A stretch of DNA of 10,928 bases from Bacillota bacterium (GCA_023415575.1 JAEZKF010000008.1:1-10928); one strand, 5' to 3'. Positions 1 through 7,175 are shown, counted from the stretch's first letter. Notes: a model not told the origin generated them from the sequence alone. Translations and numbers: made by a program.

Positions 1-598
1 GCTTAACCTGATAAGCATTTACCATGATAGCGGGCAGGCGCGCAATGAGTTCGATGCACTGGCGCATGACGTTTTCAAGCGAGGTGTCATCTGCGTTTTC
101 GTCATAGCTGTAAAGCGCCAGCACAGAGCGCGCGAGCATATTCATAATGTCTTGGGAAGGTGCATTGAGAATAACATCATTTGCAAACCGAGGGGGCAGC
201 TCGCGGAACAGACACAGGGTTTCTTTAAAGTGCTCAAGCTGCTCAGCAGTGGGCAGACTTCCGAACAAAAGAAGCCATACCGTTTCCTCATAGCCAAAGC
301 GCTTTTCGGAATAGCAGCCCTCGATAATATCGCGGATGTTAATGCCGCGGTAGATGAGTTCGCCGTCAATCGGCACACGCTCACCTTCGCTGACTACATA
401 GCCGTGAACGTTACAGATGTGGGTGATACCCGCCACAACACCGGTTCCGTCTTGATTGCGCAGACCGCGTTTTACGTTGAATTTGTCATAAAGGGCAGGA
501 TCAATCTTGTTATACTTAAAGTACTCCTCGCATAAGATTTTAATAGCTTTTGCCTGCTCTTCTCCGATGTTGCGGAGAGTGCTTCCATTATAAAGCAT
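1..598 (-). CDS. Citrate synthase (5' part; gene runs off the left edge)
   Basis: The minus strand encodes 199 residues from ATG at 598 before the window ends, so the C-terminal part is missing. It is recognised by the N-terminal citrate synthase blocks: GLRNQDGTGVVAGITHI at residues 45-61, then IDGELIYRGINIRDI at 77-91 and GYEETVWLLLFGSLPTAEQL at 102-121. The enzyme condenses acetyl-CoA and oxaloacetate to citrate; in anaerobic clostridia this commonly feeds 2-oxoglutarate and glutamate synthesis. The extended N-terminus before the GLRN block resembles the longer citrate/2-methylcitrate synthase form of Clostridia. The catalytic His and Asp residues of the family lie further downstream and cannot be checked. 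The start is set by AGGAGGG about 8 bases upstream. It is transcribed away from spoIID. A 2-methylcitrate synthase cannot be excluded from this fragment. Confidence 0.88.
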   Translation of the reverse strand, partial: MLYNGSTLRNIGEEQAKAIKILCEEYFKYNKIDPALYDKFNVKRGLRNQDGTGVVAGITHICNVHGYVVSEGERVPIDGELIYRGINIRDIIEGCYSEKRFGYEETVWLLLFGSLPTAEQLEHFKETLCLFRELPPRFANDVILNAPSQDIMNMLARSVLALYSYDENADDTSLENVMRQCIELIARLPAIMVNAYQVK

Positions 599-936
599 AT
601 TTCCGTCCCTCCTATGAAATCAGTAAGTTTTGGTCGCGCTTTTATTGCAACTTATATCATGAAAAGCTGCATAAACTTGACTTAGTTAACACTTTAAATC
701 ATCAATAACGGCGAAGGCGAATAGTTAATCAGTATATGAAAAACGCCCAAAAAAGATTATTTTAGCCGATGTTATCTAGAATAGTGTATAGTAAACCAGT
801 ATCATCATTTTACATGAAGGGGAAAACCTTGTCAATATCATAATATGCTAAAAATGAAATCTTATATCTGTGCTCCGTCATTTCGACGAAAAATTATCAA
901 AGTCAAAGTTAAAATCGAGGAAAGGAGAGGGACAAG
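599..936. other. Divergent intergenic region, citrate synthase / spoIID
   Basis: This AT-rich stretch must hold the divergent promoters of the citrate synthase gene (minus) and spoIID (plus). I see ribosome-binding sites at both ends: AGGAGGG reading leftward at about 607-613, and AAAGGAGAGG at 921-930 for spoIID. I see no good sigma-A -35/-10 pair. The closest minus-strand candidate is TATAAG within about 650-660, with a poor -35. SpoIID genes are normally read by the mother-cell factor sigma-E, but I could not find a convincing sigma-E -35/-10 pair. No hairpin, repeat or RNA gene is evident. Confidence 0.5.
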
Positions 937-2079
937 ATGAAAGAAAGCATAACACTTGCACTCTTACTGCTGCTTGCTTTGGTGTTGATTCCGCTGTTTG
1001 CAATGGGAGGAGAAAATGAGGGCCTTTTCAACCCCTTTGATACTGCGGCAAGCCGATTGGGTAAAGGAGGAGCGGATGACGAGCCGCCATCACCATCCTC
1101 GCAGGCACCCAAGCCAAGCGCAGATATTAACCCCAATGCCGATGCCCAGGATGCGCTTGCCGAGCTTTTAGACAAGTACGGTGATTCCTCCAAAGCGGGG
1201 GATGTCAGTGCAACCAGCTTTCGGATTAAGAACCTGACGACCGGCGAGGTGGAGACCGTTTCGGTCAGAGACTATGTTATCGGTGCAGTTGCGTGCGAGA
1301 TGCCCGCCTCGTTTAGTGTGGAAGCGCTCAAGGCACAGGCGGTTGCAGCACATACCTACGCCCTGCGCAGAAAGCTCGATGCGGCAAAGCAGGCAAACCC
1401 CATGCTGGAGGGTGCCGACTTCGAGGCAGACCCCTCAAACTACAAGGGATACATGACCGAAGACCTTGCCCGCATCTGGTTTGGGGACAACTTCGACGTA
1501 TACTGGAATCGGATTACCTCAGCCTGTGAAGAGGTGCTAAGCAAGGTGCTTGTGTATGAAAAGGAGCCGATTATTGCCGCCTATCACTCCATGTCGGCGG
1601 GGCTTACCGAAAGCGCCGAGACGGTTTGGCAAAAGAGCGTGCCCTATCTTGTTCCGGTGGAAAGCATGGGTGACACACTGGCCCGCAACTATGAGGTGGA
1701 GACAGACATCCTCATGGACGAGGTCAAGGGTCTGCTTGTTGCAAAGTACCCGGATATCAAGCTGCCTACCGACAAGACCAAGTGGTTTGCGATAAAGTCG
1801 CGCAGCGAGTCCGGCACCATCACCGAGCTTGCGGCGGGTGATGTGACAATGACAGGTCAAGAGGCGCGCGAGATGTTTTCACTGCGGTCTGCAAACTTTA
1901 CGGTGGAGTACGCAAACGGCAAGTTCACCTTTACCACACTCGGCTACGGGCACGGGGTGGGGCTTAGCCAATACGGTGCCGACTATATGGCAAGACAGGG
2001 CTCAACCTATGATGAGATTCTTGCCCACTACTACACCGGAGCAACCCTTGCCGATGTTGCAGACCTAAACCTCGGCTAA
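937..2079 (+). CDS. spoIID: Stage II sporulation protein D (SpoIID/LytB lytic transglycosylase)
   Basis: The 380-residue protein starts at ATG 937 behind AAAGGAGAGG. Residues 5-23 form one hydrophobic segment, a membrane anchor or uncleaved signal, followed by a Pro/Ser/Ala-rich linker (about 45-75). The SpoIID domain starts near 95. VRDYVIGAVACEMPASFSVE (110-129) holds Glu121, aligned with the catalytic Glu of the family; EALKAQAVAAHTYALRR (129-145) and YHSMSAGLTESAETVW (216-231) follow, and the C-terminal GYGHGVGLSQYGADYMA (336-352) ends the domain. In Bacillus, SpoIID cleaves denuded glycan strands at the septum with SpoIIM and SpoIIP to drive engulfment of the forespore. The segment 160-173, where some homologues carry Cys residues near the active site, has no Cys here. 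It stands alone between citrate synthase and a metal operon, with no other spo gene visible. SpoIID-like LytB enhancers share the fold, but the membrane anchor and organism favour SpoIID. Confidence 0.9.
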   Translation: MKESITLALLLLLALVLIPLFAMGGENEGLFNPFDTAASRLGKGGADDEPPSPSSQAPKPSADINPNADAQDALAELLDKYGDSSKAGDVSATSFRIKNLTTGEVETVSVRDYVIGAVACEMPASFSVEALKAQAVAAHTYALRRKLDAAKQANPMLEGADFEADPSNYKGYMTEDLARIWFGDNFDVYWNRITSACEEVLSKVLVYEKEPIIAAYHSMSAGLTESAETVWQKSVPYLVPVESMGDTLARNYEVETDILMDEVKGLLVAKYPDIKLPTDKTKWFAIKSRSESGTITELAAGDVTMTGQEAREMFSLRSANFTVEYANGKFTFTTLGYGHGVGLSQYGADYMARQGSTYDEILAHYYTGATLADVADLNLG

Positions 2080-2121
2080 GAGAAGCTGCAACAACCGCCT
2101 CTCTTTATACATATATTAAAT

Positions 2122-2149
2122 AGGGAGCGCCCGCAAAAGGACGCTCCCT
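2122..2149. terminator. Hairpin between convergent spoIID and the metal ATPase gene
   Basis: AGGGAGCG (2122-2129) and CGCTCCCT (2142-2149) form an 8-bp stem with a 12-base loop. It lies between the convergent 3' ends of spoIID (2079) and the ATPase gene (2164), so it could serve both strands. The flanks are AT-rich (TATATA on the right, TATTAAAT on the left) but lack a clean U-tract, so efficiency is uncertain. Confidence 0.6.
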
Positions 2150-2163
2150 CTATATATGGTTGT

Positions 2164-4389
2164 TTACGCTGCCAGCACATTCTGCTTTTGAGACGGCTGG
2201 GCTGACTGCTCTCTCTTATACATCCGAAGGATTCTGGTGGTGTTGAGCACGGCGATGAGGGTTACACCTACATCGGCAAAGACTGCGTGCCACATCTCTC
2301 CGAGTCCCACAACGCCGAGGATCAGAACCGCCGCCTTAACGGCAAGGGCGAACACGATGTTGAAGATGATCACCCGCATGGCGCGGCGCGAAAGCCGAAT
2401 CGCGGCGGGCAGGGAGGAGAGGTTCTCGGAGACAAGTACTGCGTCCGCTGCCTCAATCGCGGCATCGGAGCCGAGTCCCATCGCAATACCCACATCAGCG
2501 GCGGCGAGTACGGGGGCATCGTTGATGCCATCCCCGACAAAGGCTACCGTTTTGCAGGCCTTCTTTTCCTCCATGAGGGCATCAACCTTGTCTGCGGGCA
2601 TCAGTGATGCGTGATAGCCGTCCGCACCGCTTGCCTCGGCCACAAGCTCAGCAGCCCGCTCGCTGTCACCGGTTAGGATAGATACCCGATTAACGCCTGC
2701 CTTGCGCAGTGCCGATATTGCATCGGCGGCATCAGGGCGCAGGGAGTCGGCAATCTCAATGTAGCCGAGCAGCTTGCCGTTTTCCGCAACATAAACCGCA
2801 GCGGGGGGCACCTTGTCAAGCGATACGCCATACTCCTGCATGAGTTTTGCGGACCCGCACAGAAGCTCGCCGGAAAGGTGTTCTGCCCGAACTCCCATGC
2901 CTGCCTTTTCCTCAAAGGAGAAGACGTTATCGCCCGCAACGGGTGCACCGAAATGGTCTACAACCGCCTTTGCGACAGGGTGGTTGGAAAAGCTCTCGCA
3001 AATGGCAGCAAGGCGGATAAGCTCGCCTTCGCTCGTATCTGAAACACTCGTGATATTGGAAACGCGGAGCTTGCCGCTTGTCAGGGTGCCGGTTTTGTCA
3101 AACACCACGGCATCCAGTCGCGAGAGCGCCTCCATATACCGCCCGCCCTTGACCAGAACGCCAAGGCGGGAGATGGAGCCAATTCCTGCAAAAAATCCGA
3201 GCGGTACCGCGATAACCAGCGCGCAGGGGCAGGATGCAACCAAAAAGATTAAGGAGCGATACAGCCAGGTCGAGAAGTCACCCAAGCCCATCAGCGGCGG
3301 CACCGCTGCAATGATAACGGCCAGTGCAATAATAACAGGGGTATAGTAGCGGGCAAAACGGGTAATCAGCCGCTCGGTTTTGCCCTTCTTGGCAAGCGAG
3401 CCTTCAACGAGCTCAATGATGCGGCTGGCGGTTGAGGTATTAAAGTCTGCGGTGGTCTTGCAGGTGAGCAGGCCGCCGCCGTTTACCGTTCCGGACAATA
3501 TCATGCTGCCCGCAGAAACAGGCACGGGTATGCTTTCACCAGTGATTACCGAGTTATCCATATCCGAACTGCCCGAAAGAACCACCGCATCAAGCGGAAC
3601 CCGTTCGCCGGGCTTAATAAGGATAACCGAACCGATGGGGACATTCTCGGCCGCGACAACCGTGGTGTCGCCGTTTGCATCCAGAAGGTTTGCAACATCA
3701 GGCCGGATGGAGGTCAGGTTTGTAATGCTTTTCTTGGAGCGGGCTACCGCGATGTCTTCTAAGTAGGTGCCCACGCGAAACAGCAGGGTTACCATGGCAG
3801 CCTCTGGGAACTCACCCATCGCAGAGGCGGCGATAACGGCAATCATCATGAGCAGCTCTTCCTCAATCTCAAGCCGAAACAGCTTTTTTACCCCTTCTAT
3901 AAAGATGGGATATCCCGAAAGCAGGATGGCAGCAACCTCAAGCAGGGTGGAGGCAAGTTCGGGCAGGCCGGGGATAAAGGAAAGGCCGAATACCACAGCA
4001 GCACTAATCAAAAGGATTAAATCAATGCGTGACCCTTTGCTGTGGTCGTGCTCATGCGTATGCTCTTTATTGATATGGGAACCTTTCTGCGTTTTGCCGG
4101 ACAGCATCTCAACAGCGTCCTTGGTGGTATCAAACCGGTGGGTATGACCCTCTTCATCTGATACCGAAACCCATACAACCTCAACGCCCTTTTCGGTGTT
4201 GTGAATAATCTGCTCAGCCTGCGCGGGCGTGTCGGAGGAAGCGTCTTTGTCCATGCTAAAGCGCAGCTCGTTGGTGGTAAAGTTGAGCATTACGTCCTTA
4301 ACGCAGAGAAGTTCGCTTACGCGCTGTTCAATTTTATGTGCACAGCCCGCACAGTGCAGGCCCTGCATCTGTAGCTTAATCGTCTTCAT
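2164..4389 (-). CDS. P1B-type Zn2+/Cd2+/Pb2+-exporting ATPase (ZntA/CadA family)
   Basis: This 741-residue pump drives heavy-metal export across the cytoplasmic membrane with ATP. The order is: one heavy-metal-associated domain with GLHCAGC (Cys13, Cys16); a His-rich linker (His110, 112, 114, 116); membrane helices at about 122-141, 146-163, 180-192 and 195-207; the actuator loop with TGES (283-286); helices 5 and 6 with the metal-binding CPC (387-389); the phosphorylation motif DKTGTLT with Asp431; HP (470-471); TGDS (573-576); GDGIND (619-624); and the last two helices with Lys685 and Asp706 in ADVGVTL. CPC plus this Lys and Asp is the P1B-2 pattern, which favours Zn/Cd/Pb over Cu. ATG 4389 is chosen because GAGAGGAA lies just upstream and the HMA domain begins at once; a 22-residue longer frame (from 4455) is not domain-like. 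It overlaps the upstream regulator gene by 14 bases, which suggests translational coupling. Confidence 0.93.
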   Translation of the reverse strand: MKTIKLQMQGLHCAGCAHKIEQRVSELLCVKDVMLNFTTNELRFSMDKDASSDTPAQAEQIIHNTEKGVEVVWVSVSDEEGHTHRFDTTKDAVEMLSGKTQKGSHINKEHTHEHDHSKGSRIDLILLISAAVVFGLSFIPGLPELASTLLEVAAILLSGYPIFIEGVKKLFRLEIEEELLMMIAVIAASAMGEFPEAAMVTLLFRVGTYLEDIAVARSKKSITNLTSIRPDVANLLDANGDTTVVAAENVPIGSVILIKPGERVPLDAVVLSGSSDMDNSVITGESIPVPVSAGSMILSGTVNGGGLLTCKTTADFNTSTASRIIELVEGSLAKKGKTERLITRFARYYTPVIIALAVIIAAVPPLMGLGDFSTWLYRSLIFLVASCPCALVIAVPLGFFAGIGSISRLGVLVKGGRYMEALSRLDAVVFDKTGTLTSGKLRVSNITSVSDTSEGELIRLAAICESFSNHPVAKAVVDHFGAPVAGDNVFSFEEKAGMGVRAEHLSGELLCGSAKLMQEYGVSLDKVPPAAVYVAENGKLLGYIEIADSLRPDAADAISALRKAGVNRVSILTGDSERAAELVAEASGADGYHASLMPADKVDALMEEKKACKTVAFVGDGINDAPVLAAADVGIAMGLGSDAAIEAADAVLVSENLSSLPAAIRLSRRAMRVIIFNIVFALAVKAAVLILGVVGLGEMWHAVFADVGVTLIAVLNTTRILRMYKREQSAQPSQKQNVLAA

Positions 4390-4837
4390 GCTGATGTTCC
4401 TCTCTGATATGCTCAAGACCGGTGAGCAGGATGCGGCTGACATGCTCATCATCAAGCGAATAGAAGATGGATTTTCCGTCCCGGCGGGTTTTCACAAGGT
4501 TTGCTGCGCGCAGGATGCGCAGCTGGTGGGATACCGCCGATTGCCCCATGCCGAGGATATAAGCAATGTCGCACACGCAAAGCTCATAGCTGTTGAGCAG
4601 AAAGATGATTTTTAGGCGGGTAGAGTCGCCGAACACCTTAAATACATCGGTGAGTCTGCCAAGCTCAAGGGGCTTTGGAATCAACCGTTCAAAGTCCTGG
4701 GCGGTCAGATTATCCGATAGGATGTTTAATTTATACTCGTCGCACACGTCCTGCCCCTCGCAATTTGCGGGAGTGGTGTCGGGTGCGGGGTGATGTGCGC
4801 AGCTGCAGCTTAGGTTGTTTTGATGCTCATGTGCCAT
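4376..4837 (-). CDS. ArsR/SmtB-family metal-responsive repressor (CadC/SmtB-like)
   Basis: A 153-residue winged-helix repressor, translated from ATG 4837 behind AAGGAGGGG. The core runs from about residue 60 (LTDVFKVFGDSTRLKIIFLL) through the recognition helix (GMGQSAVSHQLRILRAANLV, 96-115) to the wing (RRDGKSIFYSL). Two metal sites can be read. ELCVCD supplies Cys87 and Cys89, as in the alpha-3 Cd/Pb site of CadC, and Cys11, 13, 26 and 32 in the Cys/His-rich N-terminus could complete it. Asp130, His132, His143 and Glu146 match the spacing (+2, +11, +3) of the alpha-5 zinc site of SmtB/CadC. The expected role is to bind the operator at 4858-4887 and release it when Zn, Cd or Pb binds, derepressing itself and the ATPase gene with which it overlaps. 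Confidence 0.92.
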   Translation of the reverse strand: MAHEHQNNLSCSCAHHPAPDTTPANCEGQDVCDEYKLNILSDNLTAQDFERLIPKPLELGRLTDVFKVFGDSTRLKIIFLLNSYELCVCDIAYILGMGQSAVSHQLRILRAANLVKTRRDGKSIFYSLDDEHVSRILLTGLEHIREEHQHEDD

Positions 4838-4857
4838 GATTGCCCCTCCTTGTCATT

Positions 4858-4887
4858 TTAACATATGAACAATTATTCATATGTTAA
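4858..4887. promoter_or_regulatory. Palindromic operator for the ArsR/SmtB repressor
   Basis: Two perfect 12-base arms, TTAACATATGAA (4858-4869) and TTCATATGTTAA (4876-4887), flank a 6-base centre. The inner ATATGAAC..ATTCATAT part matches the 12-2-12 type of site bound by SmtB/CadC proteins. Reading leftward it starts about 12 bases past the -10 box, over and beyond the likely transcription start, and ends some 20 bases before the repressor ATG, so a bound repressor would block initiation or escape. Confidence 0.88.
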
Positions 4888-4898
4888 TCTGTAACTGT

Positions 4899-4927
4899 AT
4901 CATACTGCTACTCTAGGGTTTTGTCAA
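4899..4927 (-). promoter_or_regulatory. Sigma-A promoter of the metal sensor/exporter operon
   Basis: On the minus strand TTGACA (4927-4922) is followed after exactly 17 bases by TATGAT (4904-4899). This is consensus at -35 and one base off at -10. Transcription should start near 4892, at the edge of the palindromic operator. Such a strong core promoter fits a unit held off by a dedicated repressor. Confidence 0.85.
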
Positions 4928-5041
4928 TATGTTTTCATAATATTTCTTCCGCATTTTTAGGTGACAATTCTGCAAAAGATTGTGGTGCGAACAACCTCTT
5001 GGAACATGTTGTATATTGCGGGTGTTTTGCATAAGAATCTC

Positions 5042-5069
5042 TTGCTTTTTCATATGGTTGTGTTACAAT
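5042..5069 (+). promoter_or_regulatory. Probable ferredoxin gene promoter
   Basis: TTGCTT (5042-5047) and TACAAT (5064-5069) are 16 bases apart, and the -10 carries an upstream TG (5061-5062), an extended -10. The start of transcription would fall near 5076, some 25 bases before the ferredoxin ATG. The stretch between the metal-operon promoter and this site (4928-5041) shows nothing else I can name. Confidence 0.55.
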
Positions 5070-5099
5070 AAAACCATCCTAAAAGGAGGTGTTTGTTGT

Positions 5100-5273
5100 A
5101 TGGCATACCATATCACTGAAGAGTGCATCAGCTGTGGTGCATGTGAGGCAGAGTGCCCCGTTTCGGCTATCTCCGCTGGAGACTCCACCTACGTCATCGA
5201 CGAGGATACCTGCATTGATTGCGGCGCTTGCGCTAGCGTTTGCCCGGTAGAGGCTCCTCAGCCCAAGGAGTAA
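5100..5273 (+). CDS. Clostridial-type 2[4Fe-4S] ferredoxin
   Basis: This 57-residue protein has two CxxCxxCxxxCP motifs: Cys9, 12, 15 and 19, and Cys38, 41, 44 and 48. In this fold the first three Cys of each motif and the fourth Cys of the other motif bind each cubane, giving two low-potential [4Fe-4S] clusters. The length matches the roughly 55-residue soluble ferredoxins of Clostridia, which carry electrons between pyruvate:ferredoxin oxidoreductase, hydrogenase, Rnf and similar enzymes. ATG 5100 is preceded by AAAAGGAGGT with good spacing; an in-frame extension upstream to 4980 crosses the promoter and is not real. It is monocistronic, framed by its own promoter and a strong terminator, as expected for a highly expressed electron carrier. 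Confidence 0.95.
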   Translation: MAYHITEECISCGACEAECPVSAISAGDSTYVIDEDTCIDCGACASVCPVEAPQPKE

Positions 5274-5355
5274 TTCCTAAAGGAAGAATCATTCCTTGGC
5301 AGGAAGATTTTAAGCCAAAACACGCTGTTTCGTACATAATCAGAAACATGCCGTT

Positions 5356-5404
5356 ATAAAGCGGATGCCAAAGGTAACTTCATGGCATCCGCTTTATTCT
5401 TTTT
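5356..5404 (+). terminator. Strong intrinsic terminator after the ferredoxin gene
   Basis: ATAAAGCGGATGCCA (5356-5370) pairs perfectly with TGGCATCCGCTTTAT (5383-5397), a 15-bp stem with a 12-base loop, followed by TCTTTTT. It lies 82 bases after the ferredoxin stop codon and isolates the gene from the methyltransferase unit. A weaker AAGGAA/TTCCTT hairpin lies just after the stop, at about 5279-5297. Confidence 0.88.
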
Positions 5405-5431
5405 GCATAATGTGTTAAAATAAACCGAACA

Positions 5432-5440
5432 TGCTATATA
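5432..5440 (+). promoter_or_regulatory. Candidate extended -10 promoter of the trmN6-rsmI unit
   Basis: TGCTATATA gives an extended -10 (TG at 5432-5433, TATATA at 5435-5440) with no good -35. It lies between the ferredoxin terminator and the GTG start at 5460. The implied leader would be only about 13 bases long, so the call is tentative. Confidence 0.35.
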
Positions 5441-5459
5441 AGCACACAGGATACAAAGG

Positions 5460-6203
5460 GTGGACAAGGATTTGGATAACTACTCGGTTGAGCAGCTTTC
5501 TTTCGGAACACGGCTGTATGTAAGCGATGCACATAAATTCGGAACCGATGCGTTTTTGCTTGCCGGTTTTACCGCGCCCCGCAGAAAGGATATCTGCTGC
5601 GATCTCGGCTCCGGCTGCGGCATCATCCCCTTTATCTGGTGCGATGCCTACAAGCCCGCCCGCATAGTGGCGGTGGAGATTCAGAAAGAGGGCATAAAGC
5701 TTATGGAAAAGTCGGTTGCCCTCAATGAACTTGGGGATATCGTCACCCCCGTTCATGCTGACCTGCGTGCGCTGGGTGGCGTTTTGGATGCAGGTGCGTT
5801 TGATGTAGTCAGCTGCAATCCGCCATATAAGATGGTGCAGACGGGCATATTAAGTGAAACCGAAAGCGACCGCATTGCCCGCCATGAAACCATGTGCACC
5901 GCAAACGATGTCGCCGCGGCTGCCGCAAGACTGTTGCGGTTTGGGGGAAGGTTGTGCATCTGCCAGCGCCCTGAGCGCCTGTGCGATGTATTAGAGGCCA
6001 TGCGCAAAAACGGCATCGAGCCTAAACGCCTTCGCTTTGTCCATCAGCGGCCGGATACGGCGCCGTGGCTGTTTTTGGTCGAAGGCAAAAAGGGTGCAAA
6101 GCCCTTCCTGCAGGTGGAAAAGCCCTTTCTCATCGAAGGGCCGGGCGGTTTTTCGCGCGAGCTTTTAGACCTTTACGGCAAAGAGGATAACCTTCCCCGC
6201 TGA
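5460..6203 (+). CDS. trmN6: tRNA1(Val) (adenine37-N6)-methyltransferase (TrmN6/YabB family)
   Basis: A 247-residue class I, SAM-dependent methyltransferase. Residues 10-30 (EQLSFGTRLYVSDAHKFGTD) match the N-terminal block of the TrmN6 family. The SAM-binding motif I is CCDLGSGCGIIPF (46-58), an acidic residue in AVEIQ (71-75) probably holds the ribose, and NPPY (120-123) is the catalytic signature of amino-group methylation. RHE (141-143) is also typical. In E. coli this family methylates A37 of tRNA1(Val); the Bacillus homologue YabB sits close to rsmI, as here. The start is a GTG with only a weak AGGA about 10 bases upstream; no in-frame ATG precedes it. A TTG at 5472 would drop four residues and is less likely. 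The substrate is inferred from the family. Confidence 0.85.
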   Translation: MDKDLDNYSVEQLSFGTRLYVSDAHKFGTDAFLLAGFTAPRRKDICCDLGSGCGIIPFIWCDAYKPARIVAVEIQKEGIKLMEKSVALNELGDIVTPVHADLRALGGVLDAGAFDVVSCNPPYKMVQTGILSETESDRIARHETMCTANDVAAAAARLLRFGGRLCICQRPERLCDVLEAMRKNGIEPKRLRFVHQRPDTAPWLFLVEGKKGAKPFLQVEKPFLIEGPGGFSRELLDLYGKEDNLPR

Positions 6204-6213
6204 CCATAGCGGG
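6196..6213 (+). terminator. Small GC-rich hairpin across the trmN6 stop codon
   Basis: CCCGCT (6196-6201) and AGCGGG (6208-6213) form a 6-bp stem with a 6-base loop that spans the TGA, followed by TTAATAT. It could reduce read-through from trmN6 into rsmI or protect the 3' end. The lack of a U-run makes full termination unlikely. Confidence 0.3.
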
Positions 6214-6249
6214 TTAATATAGGAAGTATGAAAGGAAGGGTCACTACGC

Positions 6250-7071
6250 ATGAAGCTGTATGTTGTGGGTACGCCCATTGGCAACCTCGGTGACCTGTCG
6301 CCCCGCGCGGTTGAGGTGCTGCAGTCAGTCGATTTTATCGCAGCGGAGGACACGCGCGTTACCCTGAAGCTTTTAAACCATTTTCAGATAAAAAAGCCGC
6401 TGGTCAGCTACTACGAGCACAACCTGCGCGAGCGAGGAGAGATGATTTTATCCCGCATCCTAGGCGGGGAGCAGTGCGCTGTAGTAACTGATGCGGGCAT
6501 GCCCTGTATCAGCGACCCCGGCGAGGATTTAGTCCGCCTGTGCCGCGACCATGATGTGCCTATTGAGGTCGTGCCGGGGCCGAGTGCTGCCATCGCAGCG
6601 CTTGCGGTATCAGGTCTTAGCACCTCCCGCTTCTCATTTGAAGGCTTTTTGAGCACAGCCAAGAAGGCCCGAACCGAACATCTGGACGAAATTAAGGATA
6701 ACCCGCGCACCCTCATCTTTTACGAGGCGCCCCATAAGCTACTTGCAACGCTGAAGGATATGCTGCGAGTTTTGGGAGACCGGCGCATCTCCATCGCGCG
6801 CGAGCTCACCAAGCTCCATGAGGAAGTACGCCGCACCACCCTCTCAGAGGCAATACAATACTATGAACAGAACGCCCCGCGCGGGGAGTTTGTGTTGATT
6901 ATTGAGGGAGCCGCAAAAAAGAAGGAAGAACTTCCAACGCTCGAGGAGGCGGCAGACCTTGCTAGAGAACTTGCGGCAGGAGGCCTTTCTCTCAGCGAGG
7001 CGGCAAAGCAGGCAGCTGCCCAAACCGGCCACCGCAAAAGTGAGATTTACAGCCTAGTCTCCAAAACATAA
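6250..7071 (+). CDS. rsmI: 16S rRNA (cytidine1402-2'-O)-methyltransferase RsmI
   Basis: A 273-residue member of the tetrapyrrole-methylase-fold family, translated from ATG 6250 behind AAGGAAGGG. All family blocks are present: YVVGTPIGNLGDLSPRA (4-20), AAEDTR (31-36), VVTDAGMPCISDPG (78-91), VVPGPSA (107-113), YEAPH (158-162), ARELTKLHEE (183-192) and RGEFVL (211-216). RsmI adds the 2'-O-methyl group to C1402 in the decoding centre, where RsmH adds the N4-methyl group. The length is close to that usual for the family. The C-terminal tail (about 228-273) is a small helical domain seen in many homologues. It starts 46 bases after trmN6. In B. subtilis a small GIY-YIG gene, yazA, lies between the two; here there is none. 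Confidence 0.95.
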   Translation: MKLYVVGTPIGNLGDLSPRAVEVLQSVDFIAAEDTRVTLKLLNHFQIKKPLVSYYEHNLRERGEMILSRILGGEQCAVVTDAGMPCISDPGEDLVRLCRDHDVPIEVVPGPSAAIAALAVSGLSTSRFSFEGFLSTAKKARTEHLDEIKDNPRTLIFYEAPHKLLATLKDMLRVLGDRRISIARELTKLHEEVRRTTLSEAIQYYEQNAPRGEFVLIIEGAAKKKEELPTLEEAADLARELAAGGLSLSEAAKQAAAQTGHRKSEIYSLVSKT

Positions 7072-7105
7072 CGAATTGTTGCCTCTTTTTTCAAATAGAG
7101 GAATA

Positions 7106-7114
7106 TGATATAAT
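7106..7114 (+). promoter_or_regulatory. Extended -10 promoter of the yjbR-like / DUF2500 pair
   Basis: TGATATAAT (TG at 7106-7107, TATAAT at 7109-7114) is a perfect extended -10. The matching -35 position (about 7087-7092, TTTTTC) is poor, as is common for this class. Transcription would start near 7121, about 55 bases before the ATG at 7176. Confidence 0.6.
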
Positions 7115-7175
7115 AAGTCAACACTGGCCGAATCATGGCTATGATGAATCTGCTTATCAAAGGTGGCTTTCGGGT

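Noticed and set aside
152..535. Plus-strand open frame of 127 codons
   Set aside because: It lies antisense to the citrate synthase gene, whose motifs are clear on the minus strand; no SD and no family resemblance.
881..891. TTTCGACGAAA palindrome before spoIID
   Set aside because: The arms are only five bases, which chance explains, and it does not fit a promoter geometry.
4390..4455. 22-residue N-terminal extension of the metal ATPase
   Set aside because: It overlaps deep into the repressor gene, has no SD, and the HMA domain starts at the ATG at 4389, which has a GAGAGGAA site.
4980..5099. 40-residue N-terminal extension of the ferredoxin
   Set aside because: It runs through the promoter; the SD and the usual 55-57 residue family length fix the start at 5100.
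7082..7101. CCTCT/AGAGG hairpin after rsmI as a terminator
   Set aside because: Only five pairs, with the T-run in the loop rather than after the stem; it overlaps the next promoter.
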